A stretch of 64,000 nt of DNA from Gavia stellata (taxonomy: Eukaryota > Chordata > Aves > Gaviiformes > Gaviidae): contig NC_082612.1 in NCBI RefSeq assembly GCF_030936135.1, forward strand, positions 18,795,475 through 18,859,474, given 5' to 3'. The notes below the pieces were generated by a model. The model had not been told where the DNA came from. It did no database searches and saw nothing but the letters and a program-made list of their open reading frames with translations. The translations under genes were made by a program, and so were the position numbers. This document shows, one piece after another, positions 37,301-53,917 of the stretch. How positions within the stretch are numbered: the first letter of the stretch is position 1; the number at the start of each line of letters is the position of its first letter.

Positions 37301-38675
37301 GAAATCAATTCCGAGTGCCACTAGCCTCTTACTCAGGGTACCAATAAGAATTTAATTAGCATACCACTGGCTGATAAAAAGTATCACATAGAAAAGCCAA
37401 TATTACATAGAGCCACTGCAGGCAGTCATTTCCCATTGACATCAGCATCTGAAAAAAAACAAGTAACCCCTAAAGTTTGCAGTCATGTGCACTACGCTAA
37501 ATGACGTCCACACAGCTGAAGACAGTCCCTGCCCAAGAGCTCTTAATCAGTATTAAAACAAAGAGACAGAAGAATTTTAAGACAGAAATAAGACAGAATT
37601 AGCAAGGTAAAATGGTCATGATATTAACTGTATCACATTGTTACAGACATGTTCTACTGCACAAATAGATGGCTCTAACAGCTTAAAAATAGCAACAATA
37701 CTAGTAATAAGTTTCATTAATATACCTTCTACTTGTGGCAGAAAAAGCAGGTTTATGCCAGAAAGACAAGAAAGACAAAGTTAATCTACTGGAAAATGGA
37801 AATGCTTCAGTGTTCAATATGATGAATTCACAGCACTTACTTTTGCCCACTGATGGACATGAAAAGTCAGACTTGAAAAATTAAACACAATTATGGCTTA
37901 TTAAAAGCCCCAGAAAACTTTTACTGATATCATTAGAATCAGGATCTTAGCCATGACCTGTTCATCTCTAGAAAAATTACACTTTTAGAAGGTTGCATGG
38001 ATTCCTCAAGTCTCGTACAGCAGAACTTGCGACTGCTGTATCCCCCAGATTTATAACTAGAAGAAGCAAACACATACAGTCAGTATTCTTCCCTAGAACC
38101 AATACTCATTAATGCCATGTAATTAAGATAATCCAAATAAAACCACTGAAACTTATGTGCATCTAAAATACATGTTCTTTTTACTTACCAACTCCCATAA
38201 ACTATTTGACTTGTCACGAGTATAGCATGAAGCATTCTAACCAGCTTGAACTACAACCAATACATCATGGAATCTCTACTTTAACCCAAGAAAACCTCAA
38301 ACCGGTCCCAGATTATAACCCAGCACATAACTAGTTATCATTAAAGACGCCATTCAAAAGAACTATCACGTAAGTTAAAGCTGCAAACAACACATTCAAG
38401 TTAACAGAATTCTTTCTGCTGACTTTTATGGCATCTCTATCAAATGTACAGATTTTTTTTTTTTTATTAAACATGTCCTGTAGTAAGCACATACCTTTTT
38501 AACCCAATTCTCAACTTACCTCTAACATTTTTATTACAATTTTCACATAGAAATGAGAAATCCCCAATGACACTCTAAACATCGAAGGCAACAAAACTAA
38601 CACCACAAACAAAATCGTCCAGATAGACAAAATCTTGCCCTCTGCAAGGCCACGGCCCTCTCTATTTTCTTCCAT
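22261..38675 (-). CDS. GPAT3: GPAT3-family glycerol-3-phosphate acyltransferase, copy A (complete, 12 coding exons)
   Basis: This ER membrane acyltransferase moves a fatty acyl group from acyl-CoA to glycerol-3-phosphate, the first step of glycerolipid synthesis. Coding exons in transcript order: 38675-38520, 32246-32174, 30531-30261, 29125-29051, 28364-28275, 27348-27255, 26974-26859, 25449-25394, 25048-24963, 24221-24093, 22917-22838, 22375-22261. All have GT/AG borders and phases that join into 446 codons plus TAA, close to mammalian GPAT3 (about 434). Membrane segments are predicted near residues 15-39 and 148-190. The catalytic motif NHTSPLD has H236 and D241; FERSEMKDRH is 278-287, FPEGTCINNT 308-317 and HPVAIK 334-339. 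The gene is next to ABRAXAS1, as GPAT3 is in mammals, so by position it is the GPAT3 locus, although a tandem copy starts downstream. It shows unusual change just before the FERSE motif. GPAT4 (AGPAT6) is the nearest alternative family; the SLGIS start and synteny favour GPAT3. Confidence 0.93.
23986..24036 (-). mobile_element. Ancient CR1 3'-end fragment in GPAT3 copy A intron 10
   Basis: The plus strand reads GGTTTAGGTCAGAAGGGACC followed by TTAAAGATCATCTAG. This is the reverse complement of the conserved CR1 tail (CTAGATGATCTTTAAGGTCC and so on). It is short and diverged, and lies about 57 bases from the exon 10 donor. Confidence 0.7.
24963..25449 (-). CDS. GPAT3: GPAT3 copy A, coding exons 8 and 9 with motifs III and IV
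   Basis: Exon 8 (25394-25449) encodes IREHVADKAKLPILIFPE plus one base of the glycine codon. Exon 9 (24963-25048) encodes TCINNTSVMMFKKGSFEVGG followed by TIHPVAIK. Together they complete FPEGTC and the HPVAIK block that binds the phosphate of glycerol-3-phosphate and forms the active-site wall in this family. The intron between them is 344 bases. Confidence 0.92.
26859..26974 (-). CDS. GPAT3: GPAT3 copy A, coding exon 7 with motif II
   Basis: The exon begins VGQAHGGLLGLIQ, continues KSCMQTTQHVL and then reads FERSEMKDRHLVRK. The substrate-binding motif FERSEMKDRH is perfect. The stretch before it departs from the IIQRAMVKACPHVW seen in mammalian GPAT3 and GPAT4. The donor is AA|GTAAGG; an in-frame GT eleven bases earlier would break the phase with exon 8, so the later donor was chosen. 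Confidence 0.9.
27255..27348 (-). CDS. GPAT3: GPAT3 copy A, coding exon 6 with catalytic motif I
   Basis: The exon encodes ENRPREGGICVANHTSPLD followed by VLILASDGCYSL. The HX4D catalytic pair of the PlsC-type acyltransferase domain is present and intact (His236, Asp241). Leucine replaces the isoleucine usual before the Asp (NHTSPID), which is conservative. Confidence 0.93.
30261..30531 (-). CDS. GPAT3: GPAT3 copy A, coding exon 3
   Basis: This is the longest exon. It encodes GIIQREETSMEEE, then FSKKGCEAVAEDEVTRRFSS and EELVSWNLLSRTN, ending at RYCLLMPFR in a membrane segment. The DEVT.RFS.EEL.SWNLL block is strongly conserved in GPAT3 and GPAT4. The MEEE region resembles the phospho-site-bearing linker of the family. 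Confidence 0.93.
31131..31174. repeat. 22-bp perfect tandem duplication in GPAT3 copy A intron 2
   Basis: The unit TTCATGCTCCATATCTGTAA plus AA occurs twice back to back without a mismatch, implying a recent event. It lies away from the flanking splice sites. Confidence 0.9.
32174..32246 (-). CDS. GPAT3: GPAT3 copy A, coding exon 2
   Basis: This 73-base exon encodes WATLQIEEGVKKRKALALE followed by NLIST and the first base of a glycine codon. It corresponds to the WATIRIEKG-type linker in mammalian GPAT3. It has a TTGGGAACAG acceptor and a GTAAGA donor. It is too short to stand out as an open frame and was found by phase and family pattern. Confidence 0.85.
32247..38519 (-). other. GPAT3 copy A intron 1
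   Basis: This 6.3-kb AT-rich intron separates the start exon from exon 2. I saw no other exon, RNA gene or clear transposon in it. A short near-duplication of TTTCATCATTCAG occurs around 36,410-36,443. The scattered open frames have no family features. Confidence 0.7.
38520..38675 (-). CDS. GPAT3: GPAT3 copy A, coding exon 1
   Basis: The exon encodes 52 residues, beginning MEENREGRGLAEGKILSIW, with a hydrophobic stretch through LFVVLVLLPSMF, then VSLGIS and KMLE, and ends in phase 0 at GAG|GTAAG. Unlike copy B exon 1, it is not in a CpG island. A plausible acceptor (ATATTCTCAG) lies about 35 bases before the ATG, near 38,709. This suggests the exon carries a short 5' UTR tail and that transcription starts at a non-coding exon further upstream. 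Confidence 0.88.
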
Positions 38676-41644
38676 GCTTGCTCCTTCAAAATGTCAACCC
38701 GCTGCCTTTCTGAGAATATATGTTCATCTGTAGTGGAGAATCCAGCAAGCTTCAAGAGACAGAGGCAAATAAGTACACATCCTAAGAGCCAAAGCTGTTT
38801 CTAGGAGAAGGCTGCTGCCCTCTGAAGCCTGACACCAACGATCACTCTCAATGATCACATAATTTCTACCCCTTGTCCCGCCCTAACTCCACCCACTTCC
38901 TTTTAATTGATAAGCATTTACTCACCAGATATAATACAGGGGAGAAGAAAGAAAAAACACGGTAAGTAATAATATATGTTAGGTAATAAGATGCTGCCAA
39001 TAAGGAAACTTGTCAATGCATCAACCAGTTTTCCCAAGGCATCCCACCAATAAATTACACTACAGAACCAAGTAGGTGTGGTTTTCAGACTGCCTAAAAT
39101 CTTCTCTTCTAAAACTCATTGAATACACATGAAGCACTTCTCCAGCTGACATTTGCTCAAATGAGTGACTTATTCAGTCAGACTTTCTACTTCGTGGTGA
39201 AATGACTGCCTCGCTTTGGTATTTGCCAAACTGAAGCTTGATGTGCAAGTCAGGCTTTTTTATTTTATTTTTTAATAACACCTGTGAAATGGAGGTGCAA
39301 ATTTCAGCAGGCAGGAATTGACAATACAATAAAACCTGCTCCCTTTGCTGCTCTACAAGAAATTAGCCAAACTGTATTAGAGGGTTACAAAATGCACTAT
39401 GGTGAAGTAACATGGCACCTACCTTTGTGTCTATTCGACTAGAGAATTTAAATACAATAGATAAGCGGGTTTCTCCTTCTATCCTATCAAATGCCAATTA
39501 TTTAATTCAGTATTTTTTAGGAAAGACCCAGTTCAGCCCCTTACACTGACCCCTCTCGTGCCTTTTTGTGTGCATCACAGAAGAAACAAAGGTGAATAAC
39601 TGTATCTTTAGAACCTAAGAGGAGCCCACCAGCTGCTCATTTACAACCTCATCACAGACTAAATTAACTAACTTTGGTGAAATGAGCATTTTGGGCATAA
39701 CTTCCAAGACAGTGATATGCTGGTCCATGAAAGAGCTTTCCTTTGCACGTGCTTACATTAGCGTGTTTGTCTAAAGCTGGAGCTATCCTTTTAAAATATC
39801 CCCATGTACCGTTGTTTGGTTTGTGTGGTGGAGCAGCCTCGGTACACGCAAACTGGGTTCCTTAGAAATGAAAGCAGAGCCAAAGATCCTCTGTAGAAAG
39901 CGCACCCAATACTCTCCAGTCAGTAACAGAAGCACAGATATCGGAGTGGGCTGCACAGCCACTAAGTCCTCTAGTTTATACCATGCACCCAGGCACCAAC
40001 AAGCAGGCTCTTGACATGTTATGGGCTCACATGATACCACGACATGCTTCTTGTGCCATATAATGAGTCAAGCAGCTTTTGTATCTTCAGATTTGCTGCT
40101 GAATTCCATCCCTCAGGTCTTTGTAACGACATCGCATCTTCTTCAGCAATCTAAGTTTTCTTTTGCATCTTCTTTTCATTATTCACTTGCTTTACCTTCT
40201 CTCCCCTTGCTGACCTCTTTCTGAGCCTTCTGTACCTTCTACAAAACCTCGCTAGTTTGTTTTTTAATTGTTTCTGCCTTCCCCATTGCTCTTTCTCTCG
40301 ATGGCACTCTCAAGCCCCTCACTCTCCCATTACAATGCTGCTGCCAGGCACACCATTACCCACTATTTCTCACCTGCCTCACCAAAAGGCTCTAGCTCTA
40401 GGCTTCTCTAGGAATAACGTTTCAGTTTTTGTAAGACAGCTTTGCTCACCCGTTTCTGTTTAGCTACCATTCCTTATGCTCTCATTTCTAGTCTCTTCCT
40501 CGAGCGGCTTGCCTTGCTAACACACGTTCCCCAGGGTGGCATAGGGCGGAGAGCTGGATGAGTGGGCGCTGATCCTCTGGCACAACGCGGCGCATCTCTG
40601 AATAGCTACCGTCAGCCTCGGCACAGGGCATCGGTATGCGTGTCGTCTGGGTGCTAAAAGCTTTGTGGGCGGGAGGGTGGAGGTAGTTTCTGGGCCCTGA
40701 TTTGAGGCAGGAAAGGTGGGTGAAATGAAGTATTGATAGCACACCAGGAAGTAACAGGAAGGTGTGGTGAGTCTTTTAATGGGATGCCTCTGCAATAAGC
40801 CTAGGCACAAAAAAGAGGGATCATTTCTTAAAAGGAGAGAGGGAAAGACAGACTTCCCTACCCTGGGGGGAGAAAGGTTTCCTCTCCTGAATGAGGGAGA
40901 ATCCATTCTGCAAGAGACCTTATCATTTGCGCCGCCTGTCTAACCCTTACAAAGCCCTAATCCCCACCACACCAGGAGCACAGACAGACACTGTAATTCT
41001 TCCCTGCCACCTTCTAAAAACCAGAGAGCAAGCAAACCCCTCCCATGCGAACCCCTCCATCATGCCGAATGATGGGACTGCAGCCCTTTGTCAGCTATAA
41101 TTTTCCCTGGCTAACCACAGTCCAAGACATGTGAGGTTTTCTGGGGACTGCTGAGACAGCTATCACAGGCATATCCAAAAAAAAGCAGAACAGGTTTGGA
41201 GGGGGACCAAATAAAACAGAGAGGCTTTGGCAGCCTATTGCTTTTCACCCAACATGTCACATTTGCCACATAGCAAAAGACAATTACTACACCCATTCCA
41301 CGCAGTTTGCTCCTGGACAGGCAGCACTGCAACAACCCACTGCAGTGAAAGCATCACCTTGAATTCGTGGGCCAGCCTGGGAGCCCCGACCCCTTGCAGG
41401 ATTGTGAAAGAGGAGGCCGTAGGCATGGCATTCCCACATAAAGTGAAAGAAGATGAAGAGCTGCTAGTAGCATCTCTACTGAGGTGGTCGAACTATCTAG
41501 CCCAAAGGCACTACAAGATCCATATGGGCAGGTCTCATCTTTAGTTTTTGCTTTATCCGCTTTGTACCTCCTGAAATCCTGCAAAACATTTCAGTGTTCT
41601 TATTGTTCTATTGCAAACCTTTAATGTCACATGGCTTGGAGGGG

Positions 41645-41663
41645 TAAATAAATAAATAAATAA
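41645..41663. repeat. AAAT microsatellite
   Basis: Four to five AAAT units in a row inside AT-rich intergenic sequence. Confidence 0.85.
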
Positions 41664-44600
41664 AAACCAAACACCAAAACCACCCCAACTGTGAATGATA
41701 CCGAAATCAAGAAGAGCCTCTACATCTACCTATTAACAGTATAAATAATAATAAAAATTCAGACTGCAATCTGAATAAAAATTCAAATGCAATGGAAAAT
41801 TGTCCCAAAAAGCACTGAAGAATGAGCTTGAGTACTGGAATTGGTCCAATCATGACCAAGGAGTTCAGTCTTCGTTAATTTTCAGCCAAAAGTGGCTGGC
41901 AAAGCTACTACAGCATCTTTCTGCTCTTGGGATCATGAGCATGGAAACAACTGAGACATGGTGGTCAAAGCAGGTCTACTTCTTAACTCCAGAGCACTCA
42001 GAATGGCTACAGAAGTAAATCTGGACTTGAATTGTATCTCTGCCCTGTACAAAGGTGATGCACTTGCTCGTTATGTAAAGAAGAAAGGAAACTCTTTATT
42101 TCTCCAGGCAATTCGTAACACAGCTTCCTATTTTCCAGTCAGAAAGTTGGCATAGCTTATTATAGCCCCATTACAATAATTGATTTTCTTTTTATTATTT
42201 TGAAAGAACCACTGAAAGGTACCTGTTTGTCAAATTCCAGTACGAATAGCCACACATCCAACACTAGGAGCTAAATAACTACAGTTTGTGACGGGGCTAC
42301 ACAAAATTCCTCGGCACGATAATTTCTTTAAGGATTAGTTCTGCCATCCACCGACTAAACAGAGCTTTTGCATGTGCTTCCTCTGCCCTTCTTGCATTTA
42401 TCCCTCTTACCAATAGCCAGCTTGCTGCAGTCGTGCCTGTTTTGAAGCTGGAAGAGATACTTTATCCAGAAGTGTGAAGGTATTGCAAATAATTCAAATA
42501 AACATGTGGCAACAGAATGTAGTTTCACTTATTTGTAAGGTCCAGTAAATAAGAGCTGATGAATTCACACCAAATAACTGCAGGCACCTCTTTACGATGA
42601 AGTACCCTATATGTCAGGAAAAGTTGCAAGACACTTAACGTGCAAAACTCTCTGTTCATTTGGAAGAATGAAATCCAACTTAGAAGAAAGGGATGTTGGT
42701 GACACAGGAGGAATTCGAGAGCAAAGCTCCCTTTAATTTAAGGAATCTCAAACTGACACTTGCAAGCATAAGAAATTCACTTGAAACAATGAAGATATTC
42801 CTGGTCTCCTAGGGAAACGAGAAGGAGATGGAGTGGGTGTCAGCTGCCTACTCTTGGCTCTTGATCCTTGAGGTCATTCTACTCATTTCTCACTATTAGG
42901 CAATGTTTTGCAATTGTCTGAGGGAACCGGAATTATGACCCATTTATTTTTTCACTGCAAGGAGAAGCAAACACAGCAGTGACCTCTGCCTATCTGTAGC
43001 GCCTTACATAGAAGGGTTAAGTCAGGTATAAACAGCCTTTTCCTGCACAGGAGCGGCTATACAGCAGTCACCTTTCGAGCAGGCGCATATAAGCTGTGAA
43101 CAGATAAAAACCACAATAGGACATAAGAGCTTTCAAGGAGCACCACTACGGTTTTGCCTTCCCTCTGATACGTTACCTCCTGCGGACACAGACTAGAAAG
43201 AACACTCGGTGTGGCCTCTAAAGAGAAGGAGTCGCACAGTAACAGAAATTTTGGGAACCGCTCTTTCCAGGCATGCCTCCTTCCTGTCCAAAACTGACTA
43301 TTCCAGTGACTCCAAAAAAGATGCCTGGAGGGATGTCACAGAGGAGAGTTTGCAGCCGATACTGGCCTGCCTTTCTTGTAACACCTTTCTTATCAGACTA
43401 CCAGAACATCATCCATCCCTTACTGGTACTGTTCCAAAAGAGCACTGACACATCAACTTCAGGCAGGTGGTGCTTCAGATGTTGAAGTAATATGTTCCCT
43501 ACAGGTCATGGTCAATCTTCTATCAGTTGATCTTTTTACAGTAAATATACAGGGTATATTGTTTACCTCTTTAGAGCTGCAGCACATCTAGAAGTACACC
43601 CTAGCATTGTCATTAGGCACATGAAGCCGTTACTATTGCCAAAATTGTTCCTCTGACTCCAGTTGTAGAGCTCCCTGGTATTTCTATGCCAGTTCTGCCA
43701 CACTACAAAAACAGAAAAGCCGACTGATCTACTTAGAAAAGCCCTGTAAGTCAATGACACAAAGTCAAGAGAGCAAACCTGGGCTGATTTCCCAGCATCT
43801 CTTAACATCCAGTGGTACCAGGATTATGTTTTGCAGGCTAAGAAAGTCTTTCAAACAAGACTGACCAGAGCACTCTGCGCTCCAGTAATTCTGATGTGTG
43901 TACTCACACATGAAAACTGCTAAGAATACCTCTTTTTCAATTAAACTTTTACCAGCTATAACAAGAAAAAAAAAAAAAAGACCCTTCTGGTTTTTGCTTA
44001 TATCTTCTCAATGTTTCATCCTCACATTCAGCAAACTCCTCACCTGATTGCTACTCAAGGGTGAAATAATCTCTGGTAGTTTTGTTTCGATTTTTATCAA
44101 GACTGAGGTTCATGCTTCACTTGTGAAAAATCCTCCAACAGGCCAGAATAACCTTAAAGATCACCTATTGCATGGTAAGCAATGTCAGGTGCTGTATTTA
44201 TTTATGGAAACCACACTGTCTTCACGCACTAAAGTGCAAATATCCACTCCTCTGCATTCATACTCTAACTGATCTATGTCTGCTGGTCTTTAGGTCTGCA
44301 CGGATCCCATCTATGCCACTAAACAGATCTGTGTTCATATCTGACCGCAGTAAGATTGTGCTATTTATGGTTTATCTTTGGCCATCAACAGTTGAACTAT
44401 GAAAACATTGAAGGAGTATGTTTAAGTATTGTATCACTCATTAGGATGACTGTAAGACATTTAGCTCTGACCACACAAGGATTCTTGTTTACACACAAGA
44501 TAAGTGCAACAATTACAGAACCTTATTTATCATATCCTGTCGCTTGCAACAGGCTTGCATCTTTGTATCACAAAAGCCGGAAGTCCACTACATGTTCTGA

Positions 44601-45059
44601 CTACATTTGTTTGCCTCGGCAATGCATAGATACCCATCGGATGTGCAGACATTACATGACTGTCAATACATATCTCATCTATTGTCAATATAAATCTCGT
44701 GTACGGTTTGCGTATCGTCGATGCCGAATGCAACAGAATGATTTGTCAATGCCCAACATTTATTGCATTGATTAAATGCATAATTTTTTCTCACAGCTCT
44801 GGCTTAGGAGTGACTGCAATCACAGCACAGGGTCCTTCGGGGCAATTTCTGAAAGATGTTAGCATTCATGACCGCTTTCATCATTTTCTCCACAAATGTC
44901 TACGGAAACTGGTCATACCCATCTGTTCTTGTTGCCTCCACCGTGGCAACGTGAACTGTAATGGAGTCATTTATTGCAATGTATCACTGCAGTTGTGACT
45001 TATTACCCGTTCATTTAATACCACGTGGCCTGCATTACAAGAAACGCATACTAGCTCTT

Positions 45060-45180
45060 TCCCATTAATGTCATCAATCGTTCGGTATCATCTGGAGACT
45101 CGTCACCCCCTTATTCAGAGATCTAGATCATTTATGAGTGTGTTGAGGAATAAAAGTCTTAGCTGGTCCCTCTCTCCACT
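45060..45180 (-). mobile_element. Probable ancient CR1/L3-type LINE reverse-transcriptase fragment
   Basis: On the minus strand the sequence reads like a decayed RT core. CTCAACACACTCATAAATGA then TCTAGATCTC resembles the codons for LFNIFINDLD. About 40 bases further on, CTCCAGATGATACCGAACG resembles the FADDTKL active-site region. The spacing and order are right, but the frame is broken by stops. This is recognition by eye and could be chance. Confidence 0.4.
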
Positions 45181-45488
45181 GTCACAACAGGTAAAAATCA
45201 CAATAATTTTCCTCTTCTAAATATTGGCACCATTCACATACATTTTAAATAACACTTAAAGAATTTTATTTAAATGTAAATATACCAGAACTAACCATTC
45301 TCCTTCTAAATCTTGCCAACAAGTTTTAAGGGAAAAGAAATTGCACTAAAAAGGTTAATTTTATAGGCAACCTCAAAATACATGCGTGAGACCCCAAAAC
45401 CGTGGAAACACCTCTTGAAAGACCACAGTAGCATACATCCTATTTCAAGAGTCAGGAAAATAATGTCTAAGGCTAAAAATATGCTTAC

Positions 45489-45600
45489 CTATAGTCCCGG
45501 TGAGGGGTGATATGAAACGTTTGCTCTCCTGAAGTGAAGGGGAAAAACTCCTGTGGCCTTTAGACCGGATCTTTGATCACGTTTCAAAGAACGCTGTCAC
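45489..45600 (-). promoter_or_regulatory. Candidate 5' non-coding exon of GPAT3 copy A
   Basis: The minus strand has a good donor, GGGACTATAG|GTAAGCAT, with the exon side ending at 45,489. It faces the candidate acceptor at 38,709 before the copy A ATG. The right end is arbitrary. Support is only the donor match and the need for an upstream exon. Confidence 0.2.
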
Positions 45601-46695
45601 TTTTAACTCTCCCTTCCTGAAATTTTTTTCTAGAGCTTTCTTCTGGCTGATATGGTCAGGTACACCTGCTAGAATGTGAAAAAATACGTTAGTACAAATA
45701 TCAAAAAGAAGTAAAACGTGACTACTGGAGAAGACAAAACATACATTCTGCAAACTCAGCCTGTATCTTAGGAAGAAGTGGTACAGTTTGCTGTCAGATC
45801 ATTGTTTAGCATTATCAGTTTATCACTTTGTTATCACACTTTGTTAGGTTATTAACTCAGAAGATTCTCACCACGATCCTAAACAGCGCAGTGCACCTCC
45901 AGCCACACTCACAGCTGCACGTCCTGTTTCAAAAGGCAGGACCTTGTCACAGACAGGAGCTCAGGCTGTGCCATGCCTCTTCATACTGCATCCTGGCGCG
46001 ACACCATCCTCCCCCTCCGAAGGCAGGAATACAGCTCGCTCCACCCGCACTCCCGCCTGGATGATGTAGGCCAGGCAGCTCGGTTTCAATGCCGGTTTGA
46101 TGCTTTCCTAAAGCTCTTAGTACAGCTCAACGAGGCGCTTCTACAAGCGCAGATCCTGACTTTCGGCCTGGAGTTATGTCAGGTCCCGGAGCTTGCAGGC
46201 GGGTGTCTGTGGGGCATGGCCGAGGCCGGGACACCTCACCTTGCCCTCAGGAACAGGGCTGCTGCACCCGCCGTCCTTCGCTCCAGAAGCCACCCGTGAG
46301 ACGCAGGGGGACTGAACGGCCTTCCTAAATCCCTTCACCTTCGGGGTAAAAACAAACCAGGAGTTTAGACTTAAGAATGACACCGTTTAAGGCAAAGCGA
46401 GAGGGGCTGGTTTTGCAGCGAGCCGAGGCGGGAGGAGGCCGGGAGAGCGAGGGAGGACTGAGGCGGGCGCGGAGGAGGTGAGGGCTGAGGCAGCGCGGGG
46501 AGGGCAGGCGGCTGAGGAGAGCCCGGGCCAGGCCGCTGCCCGGGCCCCGCACGCCGCCTCCTCCTCCTCCTCCTCCTCTCTCCCCCGCTGCTCCCTCAGG
46601 GGCCGGGATGTGCCCGACCGGGCCGGGCCCTGCCCTGCCGCCGGCGGCCGCTGGGGGCTCCCGCCGCCGCGGCGCGGCCCGCCATTGTCGGGGGC

Positions 46696-53179
<6,484 letters not shown>

Positions 53180-53917
53180 TCTGTTAATGATTTGTCCAGA
53201 TGACTTTGCACCAAAAGCTACCGCCAGCATATTCAAGTGGCATATCAATTCATAGCACTGCAGGGATAAAAAACATTGCATTTTTGCAGATGTACAGGTT
53301 TGGGTTTTTTTTTTTTTCCAATGCACAAATCCTGTTTGGCATAGAGACAAGTCCAGATGACATCCCCTCATTTTGCCTTCCAGAGTGAAATCTGTATTCG
53401 CTCTCTCAGGGTTTAAAGACTACACTAGCAGGACATTAGCAGTCATACAACCATGTCACATACTGCCTTCAAGTAATACAACTTTGAGCTGCTGTTGAAG
53501 AGGCAGTACTGCTCTTCCCTCAGCAGAAGCTGAGGCAGGGAGCATCAAATGAACACAGGTAACATGCTTCACAGAATTCGCTGTCTACATAAATTACAAC
53601 AATTTAAATATTTTAATTTAGCCTTAGCTATCCACTACTTGTTTATTTTTCCCCCTTCCAATCCAGCAAGGGAAGAACAGCCACCCGAACTTCAGCAAGA
53701 CCTGTGAGCAGGGGAAGCAGCCCATACAGCTGCCAATTTCTATTGTTGCTTTCATCTTTCATACTTCCTTCAGACAATTTGAGAGACTTGACACTTCATA
53801 AAAAGCAACTGACTTCCGCCCTTCAGTCAGTGATGCATTATGCCAGCCAAACACATTTCCAGTAAACAAGTATATAAACATGAAAAGTCGTTTTATTGTT
53901 CATTTCTTTATAGTACA
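53180..53917. other. Convergent 3' UTRs of ABRAXAS1 and MRPS18C
   Basis: Only 738 bases separate the two stop codons. MRPS18C has a canonical poly(A) signal just past its stop. I see no perfect AATAAA for ABRAXAS1 on the plus strand here, so its transcript may use a variant signal or run into MRPS18C. Confidence 0.7.
53892..53897 (-). terminator. Poly(A) signal of MRPS18C
   Basis: AATAAA on the minus strand lies about 20 bases after the MRPS18C TAA, implying a very short 3' UTR. Confidence 0.75.

Larger units (their letters stand above)
38676..46379. other. Non-coding region between GPAT3 copy A and ABRAXAS1
   Basis: The two genes are head to head across about 8 kb. No coding exon was recognised. 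Contents include an AAAT simple repeat at 41,645-41,663, an odd CpG-containing stretch at about 44,270-45,060, a probable old CR1 reverse-transcriptase fragment at about 45,060-45,180 and a candidate 5' non-coding exon donor near 45,489 for copy A. Promoters of both genes should lie in or at the edges of this interval. Confidence 0.6.

Noticed and set aside
44356-44775. 139-codon open frame in the odd-texture region
   Set aside because: The protein has no family pattern, and neighbouring sequence shows a likely decayed LINE, so it is not supported as a gene.
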